From NCBI GenBank assembly GCA_963784675.1, contig CAWASE010000002.1, forward strand, positions 248,001 through 312,000: a stretch of 64,000 nucleotides of DNA. Direction: 5' to 3'. The stretch is from SCTD01 sp963784675. Its GTDB lineage: Bacteria; Actinomycetota; Actinomycetes; Mycobacteriales; SCTD01. Of the stretch, positions 35,701 to 44,597 are shown piece after piece. The first letter of the stretch is position 1. Each line of letters opens with the position of its first letter. The position numbers and the translations under genes were made by a program. Under the pieces are notes generated by a model, which worked only from the letters and a program-made list of their open reading frames with translations, had not been told where the DNA came from and ran no database searches.

Positions 35701-37109
35701 TCGTTGCAGCCCGTGATCTTGTCGTGCGCCAACGTCGTGAGGTAGGTGCCGAAGGTGGTCTGGTCGGCGTAGGACAGGTACAGGTTGCCCGCGTTGTCGT
35801 TGTCCGCGGTCATGAAGCCGGCCGCCGGGCGACCCTTGGCGGAGCCGAACGAGCACATCAGCCACGTCTTGCCCGCATCGGGGCTGATCGAGAGGTTCAG
35901 GCGGTTCGGCATCGCCGTCGTCGAGCTGTTCCAGGGGAAGTAGACCATCGGCTTACCGGTGTTGAAGGGATTCAGCTCCTTCTCCAGGATGCGCAGCGGG
36001 CCGGGGAACAGCGGCGTCGGCGCGGCCACGACCCCGTTGACGCCGTAGGTGACTCCGCCGTCGGTGGAGGTCTGGATGACGACGTTGCGCGGCTGCTGCT
36101 GGTTGTAGGACAGCAGCACCGTGCTGGGGTCGGTGAAGACCTGCCACTGACGGTCGGTGAGGACGCCGGAGCCGCTGTCGGTGTTGCCCTGCGGGCCGCC
36201 GTTGATGAGCGTCTTGCCGTTGTCGTCGGAGCTGCTGGTGGTGAAGCCGGTCAGCGGGCCCAGGCCGGTGTAGCTGTAGGTGTACTTGCCCTTGGCGTTC
36301 TTGTACGCCGAGGTGGCCAGGCCGCAGTCGCCGCCGCCGCCGGTGCCCTGCTGGCCGCGCGGCGGCGTACCCAGCAGGTGGAACTGGTCACCGCCGTCGG
36401 TGCTGACCTGGGCGTAGTCGTCGGCGTTGGAGAAGCCGGTGGGGCCGCAGGTGTAGATGTTGCCGTCCTTGTCGATCTCCATGTTCGGCTCGGACTCGCT
36501 GCGCTGGATGTCAGCGGCCACCGTGGCGCCGAAGGACAGGCCCTGCGCGTCGACGAGCGGTCGCGGCGTGGCGAACGTGCCGCCGCCTGCGGCGACCACG
36601 ACGGGCGGCGGAGGCGGGCCGGTGTCGATCTTGACGCTACCGGTGTAGGTCTGCGCGGTCAGGCTCAGGAAGCCGCAGGCGAGCAAGGTGTAAGTGCCCT
36701 CGGCCGGGTTCTTCAGCGTCACCGTCTCGGGGCTCAACGAGCCGTCGGAGGAGGTCACGGTGCCGTCCGGCGCGATCACCGTCAGCACCTCGTCGTTGGT
36801 GACCGACATGGCGGCCGGCCAGCTGATCGACACCGTCGCGGTGGCCGAGACCTTGGTGTAGGTGTCGGTCGGGACGAGGATGTCGATGGTCTCCTTCGAC
36901 ACCGCGTTCGCGGCCCGGTTCTGGCACGTGCTGCTCATCGACTGCGACGCCGGGATGCTGCCCGTGTACGTGGCCGTGACCGCCGTCGGCTGCGTCTGCG
37001 GCACCGTCAACGATGCCGGGTTCGTGGCCGCGAGGGCGATGGGGACGGTGACCAGACCGACGCTGGTGAGCGCGGCGGCAGTCAGGAGGGCGAGCGGACG
37101 ACGACGCAT
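32778..37109 (-). CDS. P1: giant secreted Asp-box protein with 14 decapeptide repeats and triple LDTR module
   Basis: 1443 residues. Signal peptide 1-27 (MRRRPLALLTAAALT). An N-terminal beta domain covers about 30-160, as in the protein at 17677. A sialidase-like Asp-box region follows (SSDDNGKTL, STDGGVTYG, SPDAGKTWL). A further beta-rich domain runs to about 900. Then comes a 140-residue linker of 14 x 10 residues (GTPAASATPT/GTPAASAAPT) and three copies of a module of about 115 residues that opens PNRILDTRT and ends DVIGYF, DVLGYY or DVVGYL. The ATG at 37109 has AGGGA 7 nt upstream. It interrupts the chemotaxis genes. No membrane anchor or sortase motif. Role unknown; surface binding or glycan recognition is a guess. 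Confidence 0.85.
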   Translation of the reverse strand: MRRRPLALLTAAALTSVGLVTVPIALAATNPASLTVPQTQPTAVTATYTGSIPASQSMSSTCQNRAANAVSKETIDILVPTDTYTKVSATATVSISWPAAMSVTNDEVLTVIAPDGTVTSSDGSLSPETVTLKNPAEGTYTLLACGFLSLTAQTYTGSVKIDTGPPPPPVVVAAGGGTFATPRPLVDAQGLSFGATVAADIQRSESEPNMEIDKDGNIYTCGPTGFSNADDYAQVSTDGGDQFHLLGTPPRGQQGTGGGGDCGLATSAYKNAKGKYTYSYTGLGPLTGFTTSSSDDNGKTLINGGPQGNTDSGSGVLTDRQWQVFTDPSTVLLSYNQQQPRNVVIQTSTDGGVTYGVNGVVAAPTPLFPGPLRILEKELNPFNTGKPMVYFPWNSSTTAMPNRLNLSISPDAGKTWLMCSFGSAKGRPAAGFMTADNDNAGNLYLSYADQTTFGTYLTTLAHDKITGCNEPVANNPAVPSPFPKTYSAFSPMVQVNAEPVATTVFPWLVAGGEPGRVAIAYYGTETPGDPSAGTYKASWDVYVNQSLNALDPAGPSFSQIKATTRPMHYDSICLSGLGCSISTPAGDRSLGDFFALDYSPVTGKLAIVYDQGAKIPGAASGNTATPAVITQNAGPSNGADTFTAALNASVRPALRTASVDPTGDALAQYSALTTPGVPATMNARINEPAADIVSQTITPQVDANGKEVADGGFTVTIKLADLSNAALQKAMTDTGSASLLWIFRFGQGYQASAVSARYNSAGFTYGFNDYGSATCGGGNCQQYRGDKAGVTIVGKTDQASGTITMSVPRNQLIGLKGTTGPGQRPATATAVVGTRFYDATTYSVGNAQPTQSAQSYLYPLDNAPAMDFLLPPNTVVDDPGATPTATMTTSPSTGPSAMVSMTPSSSASASATGTPAASAEPSGTPAASATPTGTPAASAAPTGTPAASATPTGTPAASAAPTGTPAASATPTGTPAASAAPTGTPAASATPTGTPAASAAPTGTPAASATPTGTPAASVAPTGTPAASVAPTGTPAASVAPTGTPAASAAPTAGTSPSASASASTPPSPTTGPTADQAGLYHPLTPNRILDTRTDSTAVNGGADRELVVTGVGGIPANDVQSVALNVTVTRGQNSGDLQVYPVGQKPAVRTSNLNFVRGQAVPVLVTVGVGTGGRVGFSVNTGRVDVIVDVIGYFSKTGAGSGYTALQPGRVLDTRTDNTPVRPGGDRTVRLAGQGGVPATGVEAVVLNATVTGPSQNVDLQVYPSGNRPQRRTSNLNAVRGQTVANAVIATLGADGAVVLSGSAGRVDVILDVLGYYTTGRGARFIPVTPNRVTDTRDGMPVGAGADRQVTFTGVAGVPANATAVVVSTTGVRARQSLDLQVYPTGNAPQQRTSSLNLRPGQAVPNLVFATVGTGANAGKVSLSASRSSVDVVLDVVGYLVP
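32781..33876 (-). repeat. Triple LDTR module of P1
   Basis: Three protein repeats of about 115 residues. Each opens with a P-x-R-hydrophobic-LDTR-like motif (RILDTR, RVLDTR, RVTDTR), has GGVPA or AGVPA about 30 residues on, DLQVYP with RTSNLN or RTSSLN in the middle, and VDVILDVLGYY-like at the end. Confidence 0.9.
33957..34377 (-). repeat. 14 x 30-bp tandem repeat coding for GTPAASxxPT
   Basis: About 420 bp of 30-bp units. Alternation of ATPT and AAPT versions gives a 60-bp higher-order unit in the middle of the array, and three adjacent VAPT units at one end suggest recent duplication. The peptide is Thr/Ser/Pro/Ala-rich and a likely glycosylated stalk. Confidence 0.92.
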
Positions 37110-37201
37110 GGTGAATCCCTGGGGGCAGAGGGTCAAGACGAGGCAGGACGGACGGCTGGAGGGCCAGATCAGCACTCTTCGACATCATGGGGCACTTGTC
37201 C

Positions 37202-37231
37202 TGCTCCGGTAGCCCAGATGGAGCAATCTGG
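37202..37231. promoter_or_regulatory. Interleaved inverted repeats between P1 and cheA
   Basis: TGCTCC (37202-37207) pairs with GGAGCA (37220-37225), and CCAGAT (37214-37219) pairs with ATCTGG (37226-37231). The two hairpins exclude each other. The site lies in the 180-bp divergent gap, about 60 nt before cheA and about 95 nt before P1. It could be an operator or, if transcribed, a two-state RNA. Confidence 0.45.
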
Positions 37232-37289
37232 TCGTCAGCCGGCGCGGCCTGCGCTTCAGGATCGACCGTGAACGGCCGACGCTCACCAC

Positions 37290-39692
37290 ATGACAGCATG
37301 GGGCGACGATCCCGAGCTGCTGGCGACGTTCCGGGCCGAGGTCGAGGAACGGCTCGCGTCGCTGCAGGCCGGGCTGCTGCTGCTGGAGGGCCACGCCGCG
37401 CCACGACAGGTCGTGACCGGCCTGTTCCGCGACGCGCACACGGTCAAGGGCTCGGCCCGGATGCTCGGGCTGGCCGGCGTGCTTCGGGTCTCGCACTCCA
37501 TGGAGGACCTGCTGGGGGCGCTGCGGGACGGGCGCTTCGGCGTCCGACGCGACCACGTCGACCTGCTGCTGAGCTCCTGCGACGCGATCCACCGGGCCCT
37601 TCCTGGCGCGGACGGCGCCGGTGAGATCAGCGACGGCGACCTGGACCTGCTCGTCGAAGCTCTCGGCGCTGCCGTGGACGGCCGGGACCCGGTGCTGCTC
37701 CCTGCTGTGAGCCTGCCGACGGGTGTCGGCGCGGCGGCCCGCTCTCCTTCGGCGGTCCTCGGGCCGAAGCCGCCGTCGCCGACGGTGCCGCCGCCGTCGC
37801 CTGCGCAGGTACCGCAGCAGGGCCTGCCGGTGAGCGGTGGGCTCGACGTCGGAGCGCCGCGTGGTGAGCCGGCGGCGGCCGTCGCCGCGCAGCGGGCGCC
37901 GTCCAGCCCTGCGCTCGTGGCGCCTTCGTCGGCCGTCGAGGCGATCGTGCGTCCCGGCAGCGACTCGATGCGGGTGGCCGCCCACAAGGTCTACGAGCTG
38001 TTGGACATCGTGGGCGAGGCAGATCTGGGCTCGCGACGGATCGAGCAGACCCTGGCGGCGATGCTCGGGCTGGCAGCGGAGCAGAACCGCTGGGCGGCGA
38101 CGCTGCGCCAGGCGGCGGTCCGGCACGCCGACACGGTGCCGCCCGACGTCGCGCTGGCCCTGCACCGCCTGGCCGGCGCGGGGGACGAGCTGACGGGCTC
38201 CGTCCGCGGCCTGCGCGAGCTCGTCGAGACCCACCGCGGCGGCATGGCTCAGGTACGCGACAACGCCATGGGCCTGGCGATGGTGCCCGTGCGACGGGCC
38301 ATGGCGGCGCTGCCCCGCATCGTCCGGGACGTCGCCGGTGACCGCCTCGTCCGGTTGGAGACCTCTGGTGAGGACGTCGAGATCGACAAGCAGGTGCTCG
38401 ACGGCGTCGCCGACGCGCTCAAGCACCTGGTCGTCAACGCCGTCGACCACGGCTGCGAGCGCCCGGAGGTCCGGCTGGCTGCCGGCAAGCCCGCCGAGGC
38501 GGTGGTGCGGGTGACGGCCCGCGGCGTCGCCGGCACCGTCGTTCTGGAGGTGTCCGACGACGGTGCGGGCATCGATGAGGACCGCGTGCGCGCCAAGGCC
38601 GTCGAGCTGGGCCTGCTGCCCCCGGACAGCACGCTCGGCGGCGAGGCGCTGCTGCAGCTGCTGTTCGTCCCGGCCCTGTCGACCGCGGCCACCGTCACGC
38701 AGACGTCCGGCCGCGGCGTCGGGCTGGACGTGGTCCGCGACGCCGTCGAAGGCCTCGGCGGCTCCATCGAGATCAACAGTACGCCTGGCGCCGGTACCCG
38801 CTTCACGCTCGTGCTGCCGGTGACGCTCGGCGTGCTGCGCTGCCTGCTCGCCCGGGTCGGCGACGAGCGGTACGCCATCCCGGTCACGGGGGTGGTCGAG
38901 TCGGTGTCGCTGCGCGAGAACCAGGGCGCGCAGGTGCGCCAGCTCGCCGGTGCGCCGGTCGTCGTGCGGCACGGGGTCTCGCTGCCGCTGCTGGACCTCG
39001 GCCGCGCCCTCGGGCTGGCGCGGACCGCCTCCGACGAACCGAAGGTGGCGCTGGTGGTGCGGCACACCGGTGGGACGGCGGCCCAGGTCGCCTGGGCCGT
39101 CGACCGGCTCGAGGGCGAGACCGAGCTCGTCGTCAAGGACCTCGGACCCTTTCTGGGACGGGTCCCGGGCGTCGCGGGCGCGACCATCGACGGCGACGGC
39201 AGCGTCGTGTGCCTGCTGGACCTGCGCGAGCTCGCGGACCGCGTCGTGGGGAGCCCGCTGGCGCTGACGACCGCCCCGGTGGCCCCGGTCCGCGAGGCCC
39301 GTCCGTCGACGATCACCGGCAGGCGGCCCCGCGTGCTCGTCGTCGAGGACAGCGTCGGCGTCCGGGAGCTGGAGCGGGTGATCCTGGAGGGTGCCGGCTA
39401 TCAGGTCGAGACCGCGGTCGACGGCCTGGACGGCGCCGCCCGGCTGCGTGACGAGCCCGCCGACCTGGTCGTCTCCGACGTGGAGATGCCCGGCATGGAC
39501 GGCTTCGCGCTGACCCGAACCCTCCGGCGCACCAAGGGCTGGGAGAACGTCCCGGTGATCATCATGACCAGCCGGGGCGAGGAGCACGCGCGGGCGGCCG
39601 GTCTGGAGGCAGGCTGCTCGGCCTATCTGCTCAAGACCGAGTTCGACCAGGACGAACTGGTAGCGACCGTCCGACGACTGTTGGGTAGATGA
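37290..39692 (+). CDS. cheA: Hybrid chemotaxis kinase CheA with CheW and receiver domains
   Basis: 800 residues. The Hpt domain (1-115) has phospho-acceptor His50 in HTVKGSARM. A Pro/Ala-rich linker replaces a P2 domain. The dimerisation and HATPase regions follow (LKHLVVNAVDHGCE, SDDGAGID, GRGVGLDVV), then a CheW-like domain (about 510-640), and a C-terminal receiver with Asp730 in SDVEMPGMDG. This layout (Hpt-HATPase-CheW-REC) resembles FrzE/PilL-type kinases rather than E. coli CheA, so the system may control gliding, pili or gene expression instead of flagella. Followed after 1 nt by a REC-GAF regulator gene. Confidence 0.92.
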   Translation: MTAWGDDPELLATFRAEVEERLASLQAGLLLLEGHAAPRQVVTGLFRDAHTVKGSARMLGLAGVLRVSHSMEDLLGALRDGRFGVRRDHVDLLLSSCDAIHRALPGADGAGEISDGDLDLLVEALGAAVDGRDPVLLPAVSLPTGVGAAARSPSAVLGPKPPSPTVPPPSPAQVPQQGLPVSGGLDVGAPRGEPAAAVAAQRAPSSPALVAPSSAVEAIVRPGSDSMRVAAHKVYELLDIVGEADLGSRRIEQTLAAMLGLAAEQNRWAATLRQAAVRHADTVPPDVALALHRLAGAGDELTGSVRGLRELVETHRGGMAQVRDNAMGLAMVPVRRAMAALPRIVRDVAGDRLVRLETSGEDVEIDKQVLDGVADALKHLVVNAVDHGCERPEVRLAAGKPAEAVVRVTARGVAGTVVLEVSDDGAGIDEDRVRAKAVELGLLPPDSTLGGEALLQLLFVPALSTAATVTQTSGRGVGLDVVRDAVEGLGGSIEINSTPGAGTRFTLVLPVTLGVLRCLLARVGDERYAIPVTGVVESVSLRENQGAQVRQLAGAPVVVRHGVSLPLLDLGRALGLARTASDEPKVALVVRHTGGTAAQVAWAVDRLEGETELVVKDLGPFLGRVPGVAGATIDGDGSVVCLLDLRELADRVVGSPLALTTAPVAPVREARPSTITGRRPRVLVVEDSVGVRELERVILEGAGYQVETAVDGLDGAARLRDEPADLVVSDVEMPGMDGFALTRTLRRTKGWENVPVIIMTSRGEEHARAAGLEAGCSAYLLKTEFDQDELVATVRRLLGR

Positions 39693-39693
39693 C

Positions 39694-40677
39694 ATGGCCA
39701 AGATCGTGATCGCCGACGACAGCCCCACGCTGCGTCGCATCGTCAGCAGCGTGCTCACCCGGGAGGGGCACGAGGTGATCGCCGTCGAGGACGGCATCGA
39801 GGCGGTGCAGGCGGTCTTCGGCCATCAGCCCGACGCCGTGGTGCTGGACGTGCAGATGCCGCGCGTGTCCGGTTTCATCGCCGCGCGCGTCCTGAAGGAC
39901 GACTGGCAGACCGCAGACATCCCGGTGGTCATGCTCACGTCGCTGGACGCCGCCTCCGACCGCTACTGGGCGGGGCAGGCAGGCGTCGACCGCTACCTGA
40001 CCAAGGACTTCGAGGCCGGTGAGCTCGCCGCGGCCATCGAGGAGGTGCTGCTGGCCTCGACGGCGGCGCGGGGCGGCCGGCCGGCGCTGAAGGCAGATGC
40101 CCTGGAGCTGACCGAGGAGGACGTGCTGTCGCGCGTCTGCGACCTGCTGGACCGCAAGCTGTTCGAGAGCTCGGTGGCGCAGGCCGTCACCGCGATCGCC
40201 GCGACCGCGAGCGGGCTGGAGGCTTCCGTCGCCGCGCTGCTGGGCGTGCTGCAGCGCTTCGTCGGCTACGACCTCGCGGCGGTCCTGCTGTCTCAGGAGC
40301 GGCAGGCCTTCGTCGCCGTCGGGGCTCAGACCGCCCGCGAGCACTACGACGCCTTCCTTTCCGAGGCGGTCGACGCGATCTCCTCCTACGGGGGCGAGCC
40401 GCTCGCTGCCGCTGACCTGCTCACGCGCGTCGCGCAGGCCGGCGGCAGCGTCGTCGACGACCTGGACGACCTCCCGAGCCCGGACGCCGCCCAGATGTCG
40501 ACGTACCTCTCGATGCCGCTGCGTGGGCACGGCGGCGCGCTGGTCGGCGTGCTGGCGCTGTCCTCGGCCGTCAAGAACGCCTTCGGGGAGACGGCGCTGT
40601 CGACGCTGAAGCTCATCGAGGGGCCCGCGGCCATCGTCATCGACAACGCGCGGCTGTCGGGGGTCCGCCAGGGCTGA
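39694..40677 (+). CDS. Response regulator with C-terminal GAF-like domain
   Basis: 327 residues. The receiver domain (1-120) has the acidic pair in IADDS and phospho-Asp52 in VVLDVQMP, with TS and K (YLTKDF) in place. A helical link is followed by a GAF-like sensor (about 190-325: LGVLQRFVGYDLAAVLL, MSTYLSMPLRGHGGALVGVLAL, AAIVIDNARL). No DNA-binding or enzymatic output is seen, so output may be by protein contact. The ATG starts 1 nt after the cheA stop, so it is the likely phospho-target of that kinase. Confidence 0.88.
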   Translation: MAKIVIADDSPTLRRIVSSVLTREGHEVIAVEDGIEAVQAVFGHQPDAVVLDVQMPRVSGFIAARVLKDDWQTADIPVVMLTSLDAASDRYWAGQAGVDRYLTKDFEAGELAAAIEEVLLASTAARGGRPALKADALELTEEDVLSRVCDLLDRKLFESSVAQAVTAIAATASGLEASVAALLGVLQRFVGYDLAAVLLSQERQAFVAVGAQTAREHYDAFLSEAVDAISSYGGEPLAAADLLTRVAQAGGSVVDDLDDLPSPDAAQMSTYLSMPLRGHGGALVGVLALSSAVKNAFGETALSTLKLIEGPAAIVIDNARLSGVRQG

Positions 40678-40814
40678 GGTCGGCGGACTCGGTGTGTCCT
40701 GGGCGTGTTCTGGACGACATGCACACGTTTGCGGGTTTCTCTTGCGGGCTGTGGGCTGGTGCAGCAGAGTTCGCTGGTCGGTGCCCCTCGCCCGGCCTGT
40801 GCGAGAGGCGCTCC

Positions 40815-43800
40815 ATGTCCCGCGTCGTCCGGTCCTTCCCGCGTCGCCGGACGGCCGCCGTCGCCGGTCTTGCGGTGCTCGGCAGCACGCTGCTGCTCGC
40901 GCTGACGGCCGGGACGGCCCAGGCCGCGCCCAAGCAGTGCACCGACTCCTCGCTGGCCAGCGGCACCTTCGACAACGGCGACGGCACGACGAGCATCGTC
41001 GTGGTCGGCGCGGAGGCCTCGGCGACCCCGACCGCCACGGTGACGGTGCCGATCGGTGTGCCGTCGGTGCGGCTGGACGTGTGCGGCGCGCAGGGGCAGT
41101 CCGTCGGAACCAACGCGGGCGGGCTGGGGGGTCGCACGCAGGCCACCCTGGCGAACGACGTCAACGCTGCCCGCACGCTGACGGTGCTGGCCGGTTCGCA
41201 GGACGGCACCAGCGGCTTCGGCGGCGCCGCCGGGGGCACGGCCGGGCGTGGCGGCGGGTTGTCCGGCGTGTTCACCGGTCCGGTCACCAGGGCAGCGGCG
41301 CTGGTCCTCGGTGGCGGCGGCGGCGGGGCCTCCTCGGCGTACGCCGGTGGCGCCGGCGGTGGTGCGGCGGGAGGGAACGGTGACGGCAGTACGGTCCCGC
41401 TCCCGGACGGGATGGGCGGTCGGGGTGCGACGGCGACGACCGGCGGCGCCGGTGGTGTCGGTGGCGGGCTGACCGGTACCGCGGGTGGCGCAGGAGCAGC
41501 CCTGACCGGCGGTGCCGGCGGCGCCAACCCGGCGGCTCAGGGGGCCGGTGGCGGTGGCGGCGGTTCCTTCGGCGGTGGCGGCGGTGGCGGCGGCGCGAAC
41601 GCCGTCGTGCTCACCCCGGCAGTGGGTGCGCTCCCCGCTGTCACCACGCCGGCGGGTGCGGGTGCGGGCGGTGGCGGCGGGTCGGGCCTCGTCGGCTCCG
41701 GCGCGACCAACGGCGTGCTCAGCGGCGGCGTCCGGACCGGGCAGGGCGCGGTCGTGCTGACGTACACGACGCCGGCCCCGCCGGTCTGGCAGAGCGAGCT
41801 GGTCGACACGGCCGTCGTCGGCAGCAGCTACGACTCCTTCGCGTCGGTGACGGCGACCCCCACCGCGACGATCACTATCGAGGGAATGCTGCCGCCGGGC
41901 ATCACGCGGGTCGCGAGCGACGACAACACCGTGCGCCTCGCCGGCACGCCGACCCGGGCGGGCGTCTACGCGTTCACGTTGGTCGCCACGAACCCGGTCT
42001 CGACGGCGCGCCAGGACGAGACGATCACCGTGCTCCAGCGCCCGACCTTCGACAACAGGCTGGCGGCCACGGCGACCACCACGGTGGCCTACCGGTCGAC
42101 GGTGACGCTGCAGGCCGCCCCGACGGCGACCGTGACGATCAGCTCGGGCACGCTGCCGCCCGGCTTGACCTTCACCGACAACGGTGACAACAGCTACACC
42201 GTGGCAGGCACGCCGACCACGACGGGCAGCTACCCCTTCACGGTGCGAGCCATCAATGCGGCCGGGAGCGCGGCGCAGGACGAGCGGATCACCGTGCAGA
42301 GCGTGCCTGTGTTCACCGCCGGTCCGCAACCGCGCGGCGCCGTCGGCACTCCGTACGACTCGTCGATCACCGTGTCGGCCACGCCGACCGCCACGATCAC
42401 CCTGATCTCCGGCACGCTCCCGCCCGGGCTCGTGCTCGACGACCGCGGCAACAACTCCGCCTCCCTGCGGGGAACGCCCTCGGCCCCGGGCGAGTACACG
42501 TTCGCCGTGCGGGCCCAGAACGCCGCCGGCGCCGCGAGCGCGACCTACACGGTGACGATCGACCCGGCGAGCGCGGATCCCATGTTCGTCAGCGGTCCGG
42601 CCCCCACCGCGACGGTGGGCACGCCGTACAGCTCGCTGGTGACCGTGTCGGCGACGCCGACGGCGACCATCACCGTCGACACGGGGTCGGCCCTGCCTCC
42701 AGGCTTGACGCTGGTCGACAACCGCAACAACAGCGCGACCGTCTCGGGCACGCCGACGATGGCAGGCACCTACACGGTGACCCTGCGCGCCTCCAACGGG
42801 TCGGGCAACGACGCGTTGCACGACTACACGATCGTGGTATCTGAGGCGCCGACGCCCGGTCCGTCGCCGAGCGTGTCGGCGTCGGCGAGCCCGGCTGCTT
42901 CGGTGAGCCCGAGTGTGTCGCCGAGCCCGTCGGCGTCGATGAGCCCGTCTGCTTCGGCGAGTCCGTCTGGGTCCGCGAGCCCGGACCCGAGCCCGTCCGC
43001 GTCCGCGAACCCGTCGGCGTCCGCGAGTGCCAGCCCGTCGGCGACTGCAAGTCCGGATGTGAGCCCGTCGGCGAGTGCCAGCCCGTCGGCGAGTGCCAGC
43101 CCGTCGGCCAGTGCCAGTCCGGCAGAGACTCCGAGCCCGGCGGCGTCTGCCAGCCCGGCGGCCAGTGCCGGCCCGTCGGCCAGTGCCGGCCCGGCAGAGA
43201 CTCCGAGCCCGGCGGCGTCTGCCAGCCCGTCGGCCGGTGCCAGCCCAGACGCGACCCCGTCGGCGGGTGCTTCTGTCAGCCCGTCGGCGACGCCGGCTGC
43301 CTCCGCGTCACCGGCAGCGAGCGTCTCTCCTGGCGCGAGCCCGGCCCCCGCTGGTAGTTCGAGCCCGTCCGCGAGCGCGTCCCCCGGTGCTTCGGCCAGC
43401 CCGTCCCCGTCCATGACGAGCAGTCGGGCCAGCCCGTCGGCCAGCGCCAGCCCGTCGGCCAGCGCGAGCCCGGTTGCGCGGCTGGCGGGACGCCTGCACC
43501 CGCTGCGCCCGGCGCGCGTGCTCGACACCCGCACGGCACCGAACGTGGTGGTCCGGGCGGGTAGTGACCGGGTCGTCCAGATCCTGGGACAGGGCGGCGT
43601 GCCCGCGACCGGCGTGTCGGCGGTCGTCCTGAACGTCACCGTGACGCAGGGCTCCGCGCGCGGGGACCTGCAGGTGTACCCGACCGGGCAGCGGCCCGCT
43701 GGCCGCACCTCGAACCTGAACTTCTTCGCCGGCCAGACCGTCCCGGTGCAGGTCCAGCTCGGCGTCGGGACCGGCGGGTCGATCAACGTGTCGGTCAACA

Positions 43801-44597
43801 CCGGCACCGTGCACGTCATCGTCGACGTGTTCGGCTGGTACGGCGACGGCACCGACCCCGTCACCGCGAGCAGCGGGTACACCGCGCTGCAGCCGCAGCG
43901 CTTGCTGGACACCCGCACCGGCAACGTTCCGGTGGTCGCGGGCGTCGATCGCAACGTCCCCGTCGCCGGACGGTCCGGCGTCCCGGCGGACGCGACTGCC
44001 GTCGTCCTCAACGCGACGCTGCTGGGCACCCCCGGCAACGCCGACCTGCAGATCTATCCGACCGGCAACCGGCCGCCCAACCGCACGAGCAACCTGAACG
44101 TGGCGCGAGGTCTCACGAAGGCCAACGCTGTCGTCACCCAGCTCGGTGCCGACGGCTCGGTGAACCTGTCGATCAGCCAGGCCCGCGGCAACGTGATCCT
44201 GGACGTGCTGGGCTACTACAGCCCGAGCAGCAGCGGCCGCCTGGTGCCGCTACCGCCGCAGCGCATCTACGACACGCGGACCGCCGCCAACGCCCCGGCC
44301 GTGTCCGGCGGCGCCGACCGTCGTGTGGTGGTCGTCGGACGCGGCGGAGTACCGGCGGGCGCCACTGCCGCGATCCTGTCCGTCACGGCGACGGGAGCGG
44401 GCAGCACGCTGGATCTGCAGGTCTTCCCGACCGGCCAGCGACCGGCGAACCGCACCAGCACCCTGAACCTGCGGCCGGCCGAGGCCGTCGCCAACCTCGC
44501 CGTCGCCACCCTCGGCGACGACGGCAGCATCATCGTGTCGGTCTCGCGCAGTCAGGCCACGGTGATCCTGGACGTCGTCGGCTACGTCATCGGCTGA
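40815..44597 (+). CDS. P2: giant secreted glycine-rich, Ig-like repeat protein with triple LDTR module
   Basis: 1260 residues. Signal peptide about 1-38 (RRRTAAVAGLAVLG ... TAQA). A glycine-rich domain (about 40-315), of the kind that forms bulky Gly-repeat loops, is followed by four Ig-like repeats of about 88 residues, each with GTPYDS-like and TLPPGL-like motifs and ending in a T-V-T strand (about 318-675). A 210-residue Ser/Ala/Pro linker comes next, then three LDTR modules (43487-44594). The ATG at 40815 follows an AGAGGCG-like site; an in-frame ATG 123 nt earlier would disrupt the signal peptide. Likely a cell-surface or matrix adhesin; the ligand is unknown. Confidence 0.85.
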   Translation: MSRVVRSFPRRRTAAVAGLAVLGSTLLLALTAGTAQAAPKQCTDSSLASGTFDNGDGTTSIVVVGAEASATPTATVTVPIGVPSVRLDVCGAQGQSVGTNAGGLGGRTQATLANDVNAARTLTVLAGSQDGTSGFGGAAGGTAGRGGGLSGVFTGPVTRAAALVLGGGGGGASSAYAGGAGGGAAGGNGDGSTVPLPDGMGGRGATATTGGAGGVGGGLTGTAGGAGAALTGGAGGANPAAQGAGGGGGGSFGGGGGGGGANAVVLTPAVGALPAVTTPAGAGAGGGGGSGLVGSGATNGVLSGGVRTGQGAVVLTYTTPAPPVWQSELVDTAVVGSSYDSFASVTATPTATITIEGMLPPGITRVASDDNTVRLAGTPTRAGVYAFTLVATNPVSTARQDETITVLQRPTFDNRLAATATTTVAYRSTVTLQAAPTATVTISSGTLPPGLTFTDNGDNSYTVAGTPTTTGSYPFTVRAINAAGSAAQDERITVQSVPVFTAGPQPRGAVGTPYDSSITVSATPTATITLISGTLPPGLVLDDRGNNSASLRGTPSAPGEYTFAVRAQNAAGAASATYTVTIDPASADPMFVSGPAPTATVGTPYSSLVTVSATPTATITVDTGSALPPGLTLVDNRNNSATVSGTPTMAGTYTVTLRASNGSGNDALHDYTIVVSEAPTPGPSPSVSASASPAASVSPSVSPSPSASMSPSASASPSGSASPDPSPSASANPSASASASPSATASPDVSPSASASPSASASPSASASPAETPSPAASASPAASAGPSASAGPAETPSPAASASPSAGASPDATPSAGASVSPSATPAASASPAASVSPGASPAPAGSSSPSASASPGASASPSPSMTSSRASPSASASPSASASPVARLAGRLHPLRPARVLDTRTAPNVVVRAGSDRVVQILGQGGVPATGVSAVVLNVTVTQGSARGDLQVYPTGQRPAGRTSNLNFFAGQTVPVQVQLGVGTGGSINVSVNTGTVHVIVDVFGWYGDGTDPVTASSGYTALQPQRLLDTRTGNVPVVAGVDRNVPVAGRSGVPADATAVVLNATLLGTPGNADLQIYPTGNRPPNRTSNLNVARGLTKANAVVTQLGADGSVNLSISQARGNVILDVLGYYSPSSSGRLVPLPPQRIYDTRTAANAPAVSGGADRRVVVVGRGGVPAGATAAILSVTATGAGSTLDLQVFPTGQRPANRTSTLNLRPAEAVANLAVATLGDDGSIIVSVSRSQATVILDVVGYVIG
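43487..44594 (+). repeat. Triple LDTR module of P2
   Basis: Three modules of about 115 residues opening RVLDTR, RLLDTR and RIYDTR and ending DVFGWY, DVLGYY and DVVGYV. The order of the three sub-types (first with WY, second with YY, third with YV/YL/YI) is conserved with P3 and P4. Confidence 0.9.

Noticed and set aside
37202..37231. Classical H-type pseudoknot
   Set aside because: The third loop would have zero nucleotides to cross a 6-bp stem, which is not feasible; alternating hairpins or a DNA operator are more likely.
42843..43476. Repeats in the P2 stalk region as a mobile or CRISPR-like element
   Set aside because: They code for an in-frame Ser/Ala/Pro linker; no ends, target duplications or transposase.
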